Counted from the first letter of the stretch, positions 41,840 through 50,154 are shown. The stretch: 64,000 bases of DNA from Lawsonibacter sp. (GCA_022801435.1 JAAWSG010000002.1:1-64000), one strand, 5' to 3'. Made by a program: numbers and translations. Notes: generated by a model not told the origin, from the letters alone.

Positions 41840-42802
41840 ATGCCAGGGAAAACATACGGCTACGTCCGCGTATCGACCAAGGGGCAGAAGGAGGACCGCC
41901 AGCTGGACGCCATGCAGGAATTCGGCGTTCCGGCGGAGTACATCGTTATTGAGAAGCAGTCCGGAAAAGATTTTGCCCGCCCCGCCTACCTCCAGCTGGT
42001 GGAGGAACTGGAGTCCGGTGACGTACTGGTCATCAAGAGCATCGACCGCCTGGGAAGGAATTATACGGAGATCCTGGAGCAGTGGGCCAGTCTGACCCGG
42101 GAGAAGAAGGTCTCCATCGTGGTGCTGGACATGCCTCTGCTGGACACCCGGGAGCGCCGGGACCTGACCGGGACTCTGATTGCGGACATTGTGCTCCAGC
42201 TGCTCAGCTACGTGGCCCAGACCGAGCGGGAGTTCATCCGCCAGCGCCAGGCGGAGGGGATTGCCGCCGCCAAGGCCCGGGGGGTGAGCTTCGGCCCCAA
42301 GCGCATCCCCATGCCTGACACCTTTGAGGAGCTGGCGGAGGACTGGTGGTTTGGCCGGACCACCGCCATCCACGCGGGCCAGCGGCTGGGTATCTCCCGC
42401 TCCACCTTCACCCGGCGCGCCGAGGAGTGGAGACTCAGCCGGGGTCTCCCGGTCCGGCCGGCGCCGCGGTCCGACCCCCCGCTTCCGGAGGCCGAAGCCC
42501 AGCCAACGCCGCGGCCCCCGCCCCTCCCCGGCCCGGCGCGAAAAAATCCGGTCTCCGCCCACATAAAATCCTCCTGCCCCGCCAAACTAGCCTTGAAGTG
42601 TTTTCCTGCGCTCCGGTCCCGGGGCGTGTCAGACGGGAGGGTTAACAGTTGCGGACAAAGTGGAAATACGCCCTGGCTGGAGCGCTGGCCGGGCTGGCAA
42701 ACGGCTTTTTTGGCGGCGGAGGCGGCTCCGTTCTGGTCCCGGTGCTCACCCGGTACTGCAAGCTGGACCAGCGGCGGGCCTTTGCGACCTCGGTGGCCGT
42801 GA
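41840..42802 (+). CDS. Serine site-specific recombinase (resolvase family)
   Basis: A Tn3/Hin-type small serine recombinase. The catalytic Ser is in YGYVRVSTKGQ (S11 region), followed by the DRLGRNY block and the QTEREFIRQRQAEGIAAAKARG helix leading to a C-terminal HTH (about residues 165-195, GQRLGISRSTFTRRAEEW). Family members normally end near residue 200. This frame continues another 110 residues of Pro/Arg-rich, low-quality sequence and runs 154 bp into the TauE gene. The true stop may have been lost by deletion or frameshift. The ATG has a GAGGAGGT site. Confidence 0.8.
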   Translation: MPGKTYGYVRVSTKGQKEDRQLDAMQEFGVPAEYIVIEKQSGKDFARPAYLQLVEELESGDVLVIKSIDRLGRNYTEILEQWASLTREKKVSIVVLDMPLLDTRERRDLTGTLIADIVLQLLSYVAQTEREFIRQRQAEGIAAAKARGVSFGPKRIPMPDTFEELAEDWWFGRTTAIHAGQRLGISRSTFTRRAEEWRLSRGLPVRPAPRSDPPLPEAEAQPTPRPPPLPGPARKNPVSAHIKSSCPAKLALKCFPALRSRGVSDGRVNSCGQSGNTPWLERWPGWQTAFLAAEAAPFWSRCSPGTASWTSGGPLRPRWP

Positions 42803-43002
42803 TTCTGCCCCTGTGCATCCTGTCTGCCGCCGTCTACTTCCTTCGGGGCGGCCTGGATGTGACGCAGGCCCTGCCCTACCTCATCGGCGGCGCTGTCGGA
42901 GGCTGGGCGGGGGGGAAGTGGTTCAAGGGTGTGCGGATGGACTGGCTGCGCCGGGGCTTCGGCCTGCTGCTGATCTATGGAGGGGTGAAAAATCTGCTGT
43001 GA
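42649..43002 (+). CDS. TauE/SafE-type transporter, N-terminal half
   Basis: A 117-residue membrane protein, half the size of a full TauE/SafE anion exporter. The first helix has LAGLANGFFGGGGGSVLVPVL, the family's glycine-rich N-terminal motif, followed by three more helices. It starts with TTG at 42649 behind GGGAGGG. Its stop overlaps the GTG start of the second half (GTGA), so the two halves are made together and presumably assemble. The substrate is probably an organic or inorganic anion such as sulfite or a sulfonate (family-level guess). Confidence 0.8.
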   Translation: MRTKWKYALAGALAGLANGFFGGGGGSVLVPVLTRYCKLDQRRAFATSVAVILPLCILSAAVYFLRGGLDVTQALPYLIGGAVGGWAGGKWFKGVRMDWLRRGFGLLLIYGGVKNLL

Positions 43003-43358
43003 ATCATTGGCTGCTTCCTCTGGCGGTGGGCGGGGCAACCGGCGTCCTGTCCGGCTTCGGCGTGGGCGGCGGCACGCTGCTGCTCGTCTATATGACCGCC
43101 TTCGCCGGCCTGGACCAGCACCTGGCCCAGGGGATCAATCTGCTCTATTTCCTCCCCGCCGGGCTGCTGGCTCTGCCCGCCCATATCAAAAACGGGTATC
43201 TTGAAAAGCCTGCCCTCCTGCCCGCCATCTCCGCCGGCCTGGCCTGCGCCGCCCTCGCCGCCTGGGCCGCGACCGGACTGAATGTGGAGCTGCTCCGGAA
43301 GCTGTTCGGCGGCTTCCTCATTTTGGCCGGCTTGGCGGAGCTCTTCGCACCGAGATGA
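42999..43358 (+). CDS. TauE/SafE-type transporter, C-terminal half
   Basis: A 119-residue membrane protein with the second TauE/SafE repeat motif, GGATGVLSGFGVGGGTLLLVY, and about four helices. The start is GTG 42999 overlapping the previous stop by the GTGA quartet. Together with the upstream half it reconstitutes a normal eight-helix transporter. The natural overlap with good start signals argues for a genuine two-gene arrangement, not a recent frameshift. Confidence 0.78.
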   Translation: MNHWLLPLAVGGATGVLSGFGVGGGTLLLVYMTAFAGLDQHLAQGINLLYFLPAGLLALPAHIKNGYLEKPALLPAISAGLACAALAAWAATGLNVELLRKLFGGFLILAGLAELFAPR

Positions 43359-43414
43359 GAGGGAGACCCCCTCCGCTCCCCGCCAGCGAAAAATGAAAAA
43401 AATTGAAATAGTGC

Positions 43415-43443
43415 TTGACATCTGCCCGTAAATCGGTTATACT
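43415..43443 (+). promoter_or_regulatory. Promoter of the tRNA-Ala(GGC) pair
   Basis: TTGACA (43415-43420), 17-bp spacer, TATACT (43438-43443), 50 bp before the first tRNA. Confidence 0.85.
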
Positions 43444-43492
43444 ACGCTTCGGCAAGTGCGGTTGAACTCCATAGCCGCACCAGGCCCGATGT

Positions 43493-43568
<76 letters not shown>

Positions 43569-43590
43569 CTTTACAACTGAATATCAACGT

Positions 43591-43666
<76 letters not shown>

Positions 43667-43671
43667 CGAAT

Positions 43672-43711
43672 AAGGACTCATATAGCCAACCGCTATATGA
43701 GTCCTTGTTTT
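43672..43711 (+). terminator. Terminator after tRNA-Ala pair
   Basis: Perfect 15-bp stem (43672-43686 / 43692-43706), 5-base loop, then GTTTTT. Confidence 0.9.
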
Positions 43712-43824
43712 TGCAGGGAGTGTACAAAATGAGGTGGACAAAAGAATATTTCGTTCCGATTTGCCGCTAACGTGGTCCGCGCTGGAGTGGGTATGATAGG
43801 CGGAGAAAAAATTTCAAAATGCCC

Positions 43825-43878
43825 TTGACAAACGGGGAAGGATGTATTATTGTATTAGTTGCTTAATACAACAATACA
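43825..43878 (+). promoter_or_regulatory. Promoter and GntR operator of the ABC operon
   Basis: TTGACA (43825-43830), 17-bp spacer, TATTGT (43848-43853). A 36-bp palindrome with 15-bp arms (43843-43857 / 43864-43878, one mismatch) covers the -10 box and ends just before the ribosome binding site. It is the likely site for the GntR protein encoded next. Confidence 0.78.
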
Positions 43879-43890
43879 GAGGAGGACGCC

Positions 43891-44250
43891 ATGGAGTGGA
43901 AGCTGGAGGACAGCAGGCCCATCTGGATACAGCTGTGGGAGCAGCTGGCCCGAAGAATTGCCACCGGAGCCTATCCCCCCGGCAGCCGTCTGCCCTCGGT
44001 GCGGGAGCTGGCGGCGGAGGCGGGGGTGAACCCCAACACCATGCAGCGCGCCCTGGCTCAGCTGGAGCAGGAGGGGCTGTGCCGGGCGGACCGGACTGCG
44101 GGGCGGCTGGTTACGGGGGACACCCAGGTCATTGAGGCGGTCCGGCGGCGGGAGGCGGAGGGGGTCATCCGTCAGTATCTGGAGGGCATGGCCGGCCTGG
44201 GCTACACCCGGGAGCAGGCGGCGGAGCTATTGAAGGAGGAGTGTTTATGA
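43891..44250 (+). CDS. GntR-family regulator, YtrA subfamily
   Basis: A 119-residue regulator. The winged HTH (about residues 10-75) has ARRIATGAYPPGSRLPSVRELAAEAGVNPNTMQRAL, the GntR signature, followed by the short helical YtrA-type dimerisation tail instead of a metabolite-binding domain. YtrA-type repressors control their own ABC operons. Here the ATPase and permease genes follow with ATGA overlap, and a long palindrome covers the promoter. In other Firmicutes such operons respond to cell-envelope antibiotics (family knowledge). Confidence 0.92.
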   Translation: MEWKLEDSRPIWIQLWEQLARRIATGAYPPGSRLPSVRELAAEAGVNPNTMQRALAQLEQEGLCRADRTAGRLVTGDTQVIEAVRRREAEGVIRQYLEGMAGLGYTREQAAELLKEECL

Positions 44251-45005
44251 GCGAGCTTTTGATTCAGTGCCAGGGACTGTACAAGACCTATGGCCTGCGC
44301 CCCGCCCTGTCCGGGGTGGAGCTGGCGGTGGAGCCGGGGCGCATTGTGGGTCTGCTGGGCCCCAACGGCAGCGGGAAGACCACCCTGATCAAGATTTTAT
44401 GCGGCCTGCTCCAGCCCACCCTGGGGGAGGTGCGGGTGGACGGACAGAGCGTGGGTCCGGCCACCAAGGCGGAGGTGAGCTATCTGCCCGACCGGATGTA
44501 CTTTGCCAGCTGGATGCGGGCGGCGGACCTGTTCGACCTGTTCCGGGATTTTTACGCGGACTTCGACTATGGGAAGGCGGTGGCCATGTGCCGCAGTCTG
44601 GGGGTGGAACCCAGAGACGGGCTCAAGTCCATGTCCAAGGGGACCAAGGAGAAGGTGCAGCTGGTGCTGGCTATGGCCCGGAACGCGAAGCTCTACCTGC
44701 TGGACGAGCCCATCGCGGGGGTGGACCCGGCAGCCCGGGATTTTATTCTGCGCACCATTTTGAGCAATTACAACGAGGAGGGGACCGTTCTCATCTCCAC
44801 CCACCTGATCTCGGACATTGAGAAGGTGCTGGACGAGGCCGTCTTTCTGAAGCAGGGGAAGGTCATGCTCCACAGGACGGTGGACAGCATCCGGGAGCAG
44901 GAGGGCAAGAGCATCGACACCCTGTTCCGGGAGCTGTTCCGGGCGGAGCCCATGTTTGGAGGGGAATTTGAAGGAGAATCTGAAGAGAAAGGAGGGGAGC
45001 TGTAA
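44247..45005 (+). CDS. ABC transporter ATP-binding protein (YtrB-like)
   Basis: A 252-residue ABC ATPase. Walker A is GPNGSGKTT (about residues 38-46), the signature is the degenerate SKGTKEKVQL, Walker B is LYLLDEPIAGVDP, and the switch His is in ISTHLISD. The non-canonical signature is usual for the YtrB/drug-efflux-like group. ATG 44247 has AAGGAGGA 6 bases upstream and overlaps the gntR stop. It pairs with the permease that starts on its last base. Confidence 0.92.
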   Translation: MSELLIQCQGLYKTYGLRPALSGVELAVEPGRIVGLLGPNGSGKTTLIKILCGLLQPTLGEVRVDGQSVGPATKAEVSYLPDRMYFASWMRAADLFDLFRDFYADFDYGKAVAMCRSLGVEPRDGLKSMSKGTKEKVQLVLAMARNAKLYLLDEPIAGVDPAARDFILRTILSNYNEEGTVLISTHLISDIEKVLDEAVFLKQGKVMLHRTVDSIREQEGKSIDTLFRELFRAEPMFGGEFEGESEEKGGEL

Positions 45006-45760
45006 TGCTGCTCAAGCTGTTGAAGTACGATTTCCGGGCTATGTGGAAGAGCTTTTCCCTCATCTGGGGGGCGGCGCTGGCCCTGGCGGTGGTCAACCGT
45101 TTCACCATCACCGGCCGGTGGAGCACCAGCCTGGTGGGGGAGAACACCTCCTACGCCGCCCTGTTTGCCCTGTTCCTGGTCTTTGCGGCCATGTTTGTCA
45201 TCGCCTCCATCTTTGTAATCCAGCGGTTCTCCCGGGGGCTGCTGGGGGACGAGGGGTATCTGATGCACACCCTGCCCGTCCAGCCCTGGCAGCTGGTGGT
45301 TTCAAAGCTGATCTGCGCCCTGGCGGTGTGGATTGCCAGCGGGGTGGTGGCGGTGCTGTCGATGCTGGTCATGGCCCCGGTGAATTTTTTGGAGATGCTC
45401 CAGTACCCCATCTGGCAGGCGCTGTTCCGGGGAATTATGTCCCATCCGGACGTGCTGGCCTATCTGGCGGAGATTTGTCTGGTGATAGTGTCGCTGATGG
45501 TGCTGGGCTTCTCCACCCTCTACCTGGCTATGTCTCTGGGACACCTGTCCCCCCGGTGGAAGGGACTGGCCAGCGTGGCCGCCTTCATTGTCCTCGATAT
45601 CGCCGTCAACCTCTACGGGGGAGAGGTGAGCGACCGGTTCTCCTTCTGCCTGGAGCGTCACACCGGTCTCTGGATGGCGATCCTGGCGGTGTCCCTCCCC
45701 GCGGCGCTGTGCCTGGCCGGGACCTGCTGGATTTTGACCCACAAGCTGAACCTGGAGTGA
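45005..45760 (+). CDS. ABC transporter permease of the GntR-linked operon
   Basis: A 251-residue protein with six predicted membrane helices (first about residues 17-37, last about 226-246) and no recognised substrate-binding motif. The ATG shares its first base with the TAA stop of the ATPase gene. Architecture and context match YtrC/YtrD-like ABC-2 type permeases. The substrate is unknown; envelope stress or peptide antibiotics are plausible. Confidence 0.85.
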   Translation: MLLKLLKYDFRAMWKSFSLIWGAALALAVVNRFTITGRWSTSLVGENTSYAALFALFLVFAAMFVIASIFVIQRFSRGLLGDEGYLMHTLPVQPWQLVVSKLICALAVWIASGVVAVLSMLVMAPVNFLEMLQYPIWQALFRGIMSHPDVLAYLAEICLVIVSLMVLGFSTLYLAMSLGHLSPRWKGLASVAAFIVLDIAVNLYGGEVSDRFSFCLERHTGLWMAILAVSLPAALCLAGTCWILTHKLNLE

Positions 45761-45790
45761 AAACCGCCCCGAATACGGGAGGGCAGCAGA

Positions 45791-45823
45791 AAACGGCACA
45801 GCTTCTTGGAGCTGTGCCGTTTT
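45791..45823 (+). terminator. Terminator of the GntR/ABC operon
   Basis: 13-bp stem (45791-45803 / 45810-45822), followed by TTTT. Confidence 0.85.
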
Positions 45824-45928
45824 TGCTGCTTAAAGTCCGTTGTCGTGAAAGCTGCACACAAATGATAATGGCAGTGAAGATGTGATGCCGCGCACGCAAT
45901 TCAGCGAGGTCATTCCCGCACGCTCTCT

Positions 45929-47116
45929 CTATGCGAGCCGCCAGATAGCCAGGCGCTGCTGGTAGCGCTCCCGGTCGGCGGCGGTGTTGGAGTAGGTCCC
46001 CTCCCGGCTCCACACCCCCATCCGTTTGGTGGGGCTGAGGACGCCGTCCTTTTGCTCCAGCCGGGCCAGCAGATAGGACACCTCCCGGGGGATGGCCTCC
46101 GGGAAGGGTTCCTCAAAAACCACATACTGCTGGATATCCTGGCCATGGAAGAGGGTATGCGCCAAATCCTTGCTGTCCGTCTCCATGTAGGCGTTCCGGT
46201 CCGCAATCAGACGGTACATACCGGCGTCCTGTCCGTCCAGAAACAGGCACACACACCGGCCCTTCTCCCGGATGAGCTCCAGGGTAACGGCGTAGGTGGA
46301 GGACACCGTCTGATTCAGCCGCCGGACGCGGGTCTCCTCCCCCCGGAGGGCGAAGTTCAGCTCAAGACGGTCCAGCTCCCCCTGGCAGAACCGGGAGAGA
46401 ATAGCCTCCACCTCCTGGCCGGTCCAGCCCGCAAAGGGGATATCCTCTGGGCGGGGGCGTTTTTTGGGGAAGAGGATGTACAGCAGGGATTTTGGAAAAC
46501 TCCAGCTCTGGCGCAGGGCCCGGACCCCGGTGAGGAGGGGCAGGCAGTTTTGGATGGAGAGCCTGGGCGCGGGCGGTCTCTCGAAGCAGTCCGGGGCGTT
46601 GCTGGAGAGGGGCTGGAAGGGGGCGAGGCGGTCCGGGTCGAGAAGGGGCTCCGCCCAGGGGGCCGCTATGTTCAAAAAGGCCGTCAGAATGGCGTCGGAC
46701 CCCTCCGGCGGGTCTTGGGTCAGGCAGGATAGCAGCGCCTCCCGGTCCAGCTTGGGGAAGCGCCGGGCCAGCCGGGCGGTGTGCTGCTCCGGGGTGGCGG
46801 AGCTGGCCTCCTCGGGCCGGAGGGCAAAGGCGTCCTCCACCGTACCCTTCCAGCACAGCCGGTAGCCCCAGTTCCCATCCTCCCGGACATAGACCAGCAG
46901 GGCGGTACACTCCAGCTTGGCGGAGGGGATGCGGACCAGCATTTCGGGGGAGGCTCCGCCTGGCAGACGGGCCAGCACCCCCTCCCGGCACTCCGCCCAG
47001 CGCAGCCCGGACAGGTCCAGACTGTACAGCTTCATCACCGCGTCGGACAGATTGGCCACCTCCAGCTGGACCCGCTTGAGCCTCTGGCGGGGAAAGATCA
47101 AAAGATTCAAAGCCAT
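45929..47116 (-). CDS. Hypothetical protein of 395 residues
   Basis: I do not recognise this family. The protein has no signal peptide or membrane segment. It begins MALNLLIFPRQRLKRVQLEV, has many Arg, Leu and Pro residues, a central helical part rich in RRFPKLDREALLS-like turns, and a C-terminal region TYAVTLELIREKGRCVCLFLDG that looks alpha/beta. ATG 47116 has AAGGAGGG 9 bases upstream; the longer frame reads across the promoter. It is a single-gene unit between an ABC operon and an AT-rich spacer, with no phage or mobile markers. Confidence 0.7.
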   Translation of the reverse strand: MALNLLIFPRQRLKRVQLEVANLSDAVMKLYSLDLSGLRWAECREGVLARLPGGASPEMLVRIPSAKLECTALLVYVREDGNWGYRLCWKGTVEDAFALRPEEASSATPEQHTARLARRFPKLDREALLSCLTQDPPEGSDAILTAFLNIAAPWAEPLLDPDRLAPFQPLSSNAPDCFERPPAPRLSIQNCLPLLTGVRALRQSWSFPKSLLYILFPKKRPRPEDIPFAGWTGQEVEAILSRFCQGELDRLELNFALRGEETRVRRLNQTVSSTYAVTLELIREKGRCVCLFLDGQDAGMYRLIADRNAYMETDSKDLAHTLFHGQDIQQYVVFEEPFPEAIPREVSYLLARLEQKDGVLSPTKRMGVWSREGTYSNTAADRERYQQRLAIWRLA

Positions 47117-47159
47117 GTGGATATTCCCTCCTTGGATGCAGGGGCTGCCCCTATGAGAT

Positions 47160-47188
47160 ATTTTAGCACACCTAGAAGGTAAAAGCAA
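47160..47188 (-). promoter_or_regulatory. Promoter of the 395-residue hypothetical gene
   Basis: Minus-strand TTGCTT (47188-47183), 17-bp spacer, TAAAAT (47165-47160). Confidence 0.65.
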
Positions 47189-47266
47189 CCTGTTTTCAAA
47201 AATCCAACATATTTTGTTTAAATAAAATAATGATATAAAAACTGTTTTATTTTCTAAAAATTTTTC

Positions 47267-47295
47267 TTGCATTTTAATTTGAACTGTGCTATAAT
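47267..47295 (+). promoter_or_regulatory. Promoter of the 63-residue membrane protein gene
   Basis: TTGCAT (47267-47272), 17-bp spacer, TATAAT (47290-47295), in a very AT-rich stretch (47189-47394). Confidence 0.7.
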
Positions 47296-47394
47296 TATTT
47301 TACAAAGACATAAAGAGGGCGATTCCGATGGGCCAGATACATTGTATAGAAATGCGATCAAATTTTGAAAGCAAAGCCGTTAGGAGGGTTTGCT

Positions 47395-47586
47395 GTGGAC
47401 AAAAGGAAACTATACAAAATAAATGCAGGAGCAAGTTTGTTTTGTGCAGTTGGGAATCTCTGCATTACTATAATGAAATATTTTACATCAGGTGAACAAA
47501 TGATTTTGGTCATAACCCACGGCGGTCTCTCACTTGCCTTTCTGCTGGCAGCTGCGATATGGTATCGAAAGAGCAAAAAGGCATAG
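47395..47586 (+). CDS. Small two-TM membrane protein
   Basis: A 63-residue protein beginning with GTG 47395 behind AGGAGGG (47382-47388). Two hydrophobic segments (about residues 10-28 and 37-57) are separated by a short polar turn, and the tail YRKSKKA is positively charged. No family is recognised. It has its own promoter and terminator and lower GC than its neighbours, suggesting a recently gained or regulatory small protein. Confidence 0.6.
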   Translation: MDKRKLYKINAGASLFCAVGNLCITIMKYFTSGEQMILVITHGGLSLAFLLAAAIWYRKSKKA

Positions 47587-47636
47587 GCGCTTAGCAAGAG
47601 AAGACGCAAAATCAAGTGATCCAAAGCCCATATTAC

Positions 47637-47676
47637 AAAAGTGGAGAACTGCCCACCGGCAGCTCTCCACTTTTTT
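47637..47676. terminator. Bidirectional terminator between the small membrane gene and putP
   Basis: 17-bp stem with one mismatch (47637-47653 / 47658-47674), CACC loop region, T-run 47671-47676 on the plus strand and A-run 47637-47640 for the minus strand. Confidence 0.85.
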
Positions 47677-47692
47677 ATGAAACGCTGGGATA

Positions 47693-49222
47693 TCACTTGT
47701 TGTAGGACTCGAACTGGCGGATGACCTCCTCCTCGGGGGGCGGGGTGAGGAGGGAGACGATGACGATTGCCGCGCAGGCGACCAGGAAGGCGGGGAGCAG
47801 CTCATAGATATCCCACACGCCGCCCAGGGGCCGGACCCAGAACTTCCAGAGGAAGATCATCACGCCTCCGGCCACCAGACCGGCCATGATGCCCTGGCGG
47901 TTGCTGCGCTTCCAGAACAGGGCGCACAGGATGGCGGGCCCGAAGGCGGCGCCGAACCCGGCCCAGGCGAAGGAGACGATCTGGAACACGTTGCTGTCGG
48001 GGTCGGAGGCCAGGAAGATGGCGATGACGGCGATGACCACCACGGTGAGTCGGGCCACCAGCATATTTTGTTTCTGGGTCAGCTTGATGCCCATGACATT
48101 CTGGACCAGATTCTCCGAAAAGGCGGAGGAGGCGGCCAGGAGCTGGCTGTCGGCGGTGGACATGGTGGCGGCCAGGATGCCGGCCAGGATGCAGCCTGCC
48201 ACAATGGCGGGGAGAATGCCGTAGGTGGACAGCAGGTCGGACAGGCGGACGATGACGGTCTCGGTGGCGCTGCCCTCCAGGAAGGGGATACGCCCGGCGT
48301 TGGAGACGGCGTGGCCCACGATGCCGATGAACACCGCCACCCCCATAGAGATAACCACCCAGACCGAGGCGATGCGGCGGGAGAGTTTCAGCTCATTCTC
48401 GTCCCGGATGGCCATAAAGCGCACCAGGATGTGGGGCATTCCGAAGTAGCCCAGCCCCCAGGCCATCATGGACACGATGCGGATGAGGCCGTAGGGGGAG
48501 GCGGTGTTGGAGACGGGGTCATAGGTCTCCCCAAAGCGGAAGAACCCGGGCAGGGAGCGGGCGTGGTCCAGCACCGCGTCCAGCCCTCCGGCCTGCACCA
48601 CGCCGAAGATTACGATAACGGCTAGGGCGGCGGTCATGATGACCGACTGGATGAGGTCCATGGTGGCCACCGCGGAGAAGCCGCCGATGGAGGTGTAGCT
48701 GATGATGACGATGGCGCCCACCAGCACGGCGGCCATGTAGTCCCACCCGAACAGGCTGTGGAAGAGCTTCCCGATGGCGGCCAGCCCAGAGGCCACGTAG
48801 GGCACAAAGAAGATGAGGATAATCAGGGCGGAGATGCACATGATAACCGGTTTTTTCTCGTGGTAGCGTTTGGAGATAAAGCTGGGGATGGTGATGGCGT
48901 CCAGCTGCACGCTGAACCGGCGCAGCCGCTTGGCTACCAGCAGGAAGTTCAGATAGGTCCCGAAGGCCAGGCCGATGGCGGTCCAGCTGGCGTCCGCCAC
49001 ACCGGACAGATAGGCCAGGCCGGGGATGCCCATCAGCAGATAGCTGCTCATGTCGGAGGCCTCGGCGCTCATGGCGGTGACCAGGGGGCCCATCCCCCGG
49101 CCGCCCAGGTAGAAGCCCTCGGCGCTCTTTTTGGACCTGCGGCCAATCATCACGCCGGTAAAGATGACCAGGCAGAGGTAGAGGATGATGGTCCCCATAA
49201 TACAGTACTGTGACGAAGTCAT
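47693..49222 (-). CDS. putP: Sodium/proline symporter
   Basis: A 509-residue sodium:solute symporter with about 13 membrane helices. N-terminal SAEGFYLGGRGMGPLVTAMSAEASDMSSYLLMG is the PutP signature region. SSFA-related helices include IGGFSAVATMDLIQS, and ISADSQLL-type residues appear as STADSQLLAASS. It imports proline with Na+. ATG 49222 has GGGAGGA at good spacing; the frame extends to 49255 without a better start. No putA is adjacent. The promoter region carries a 13-bp inverted repeat. Confidence 0.92.
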   Translation of the reverse strand: MTSSQYCIMGTIILYLCLVIFTGVMIGRRSKKSAEGFYLGGRGMGPLVTAMSAEASDMSSYLLMGIPGLAYLSGVADASWTAIGLAFGTYLNFLLVAKRLRRFSVQLDAITIPSFISKRYHEKKPVIMCISALIILIFFVPYVASGLAAIGKLFHSLFGWDYMAAVLVGAIVIISYTSIGGFSAVATMDLIQSVIMTAALAVIVIFGVVQAGGLDAVLDHARSLPGFFRFGETYDPVSNTASPYGLIRIVSMMAWGLGYFGMPHILVRFMAIRDENELKLSRRIASVWVVISMGVAVFIGIVGHAVSNAGRIPFLEGSATETVIVRLSDLLSTYGILPAIVAGCILAGILAATMSTADSQLLAASSAFSENLVQNVMGIKLTQKQNMLVARLTVVVIAVIAIFLASDPDSNVFQIVSFAWAGFGAAFGPAILCALFWKRSNRQGIMAGLVAGGVMIFLWKFWVRPLGGVWDIYELLPAFLVACAAIVIVSLLTPPPEEEVIRQFESYNK

Positions 49223-49282
49223 AACATTCCTCCCAAAGCTCCCCCGCCGGAACACACAGGCCGCCGGAGGCAGATTATTGGT

Positions 49283-49311
49283 ATCATAACAGGAAAATCA
49301 CAAGAACGCAA
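49283..49311 (-). promoter_or_regulatory. putP promoter
   Basis: Minus-strand TTGCGT (49311-49306), 17-bp spacer, TATGAT (49288-49283). Confidence 0.65.
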
Positions 49312-49363
49312 GCCAGAATAAATTCCGGACAAACACCTGAAAGAAACCGAATTTTCCTGTTAT
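49286..49363. repeat. Widely spaced 13-bp inverted repeat at the putP promoter
   Basis: ATAACAGGAAAAT (49286-49298) and ATTTTCCTGTTAT (49351-49363), 52 bp apart. The proximal copy overlaps the putP -10/spacer and the distal copy lies upstream of the -35. This suits a regulator that binds two sites, possibly with looping. Confidence 0.55.
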
Positions 49364-49470
49364 ATCAGGAGAAATAGACTGTACAGTTCACAAAATGATT
49401 CTTTGTACGTTTCCACAAAGTTTTTCCGGCGGAGAGGGGGCGTTATGCACAGAGAGGCCAGGAGGCGGGA

Positions 49471-50055
49471 CTACTCCTCCCCCTCCAGGAAGTAGGAGGC
49501 CTCCATATCCGCCGTGGCCAGGGCGAAGGCCAGGGGGTACTTCTGAAAAGCCTGGCCCACGGTGCGCCCGTCCTCCGGCCCGGAGAAGCCCATATGCCAG
49601 CGGATGGCCATGGCCTCCTCCCGGCTGAGGCGGAGGTAGCCGTTGACGATGTAGACACTCTTCTCCCCGTGTCCGTAGGGCAGGGGGTCGTCGAAGGTGT
49701 AGGTGGGGACCTTCTCCCACTGGCCGGTGGTCTCGTTTTTCACATTGCGGGTCCCCCGCTTGTAGCAGCCGATCTTGCACAGGTCATGGAGCAGGGCCAC
49801 AATGGCGATGGACTCGTCGGAGTACTCCAGGCCGTACAGCTCCTGCACCCGTTCCCGCTGGAGGTAGTCCACCAGGCAGTGGTACACGTTCAGACTGTGC
49901 TCGCACAGCCCCCCCTCATAGGCCCCGTGGTAGCGGGCGGAGGCGGGGGCGGTAAAAAAGTCGCTCTTGTGCTCCAGAAAGTCCAGCAGCTTGTCCGCGC
50001 CCTCCCGGACGATGCGGGTCTTGAAAATTTCGATGAATTCCTCTTTACAGGACAT
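49471..50055 (-). CDS. HD-domain hydrolase
   Basis: A 194-residue HD-superfamily metal-dependent phosphohydrolase. The first metal His is in GGLCEHSLNVYHCL, HD is in VALLHDLCKIG, and further His residues are in GHGEKS and IRWHMG. The substrate is unknown; the family includes nucleotide phosphatases and small hydrolases of phage and host. The AAAGGAGGA site precedes the ATG. It is transcribed alone from a promoter at 50126-50154. Confidence 0.82.
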   Translation of the reverse strand: MSCKEEFIEIFKTRIVREGADKLLDFLEHKSDFFTAPASARYHGAYEGGLCEHSLNVYHCLVDYLQRERVQELYGLEYSDESIAIVALLHDLCKIGCYKRGTRNVKNETTGQWEKVPTYTFDDPLPYGHGEKSVYIVNGYLRLSREEAMAIRWHMGFSGPEDGRTVGQAFQKYPLAFALATADMEASYFLEGEE

Positions 50056-50125
50056 ATGCTTCCTCCTTTTTCATCACAGCGTATCGCGTCCTGTGCCGGA
50101 GCGGGACCGGCACGCTCAGGACCGC

Positions 50126-50154
50126 ATTATACCATACTTGTCCTGGGATTGCCA
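50126..50154 (-). promoter_or_regulatory. Promoter of the HD hydrolase gene
   Basis: Minus-strand TGGCAA (50154-50149), 17-bp spacer, TATAAT (50131-50126). Confidence 0.6.

Noticed and set aside
42999..43002. Frameshift in a single TauE gene
   Set aside because: The GTGA overlap and good start signals fit two natural genes; sequencing error cannot be fully excluded.
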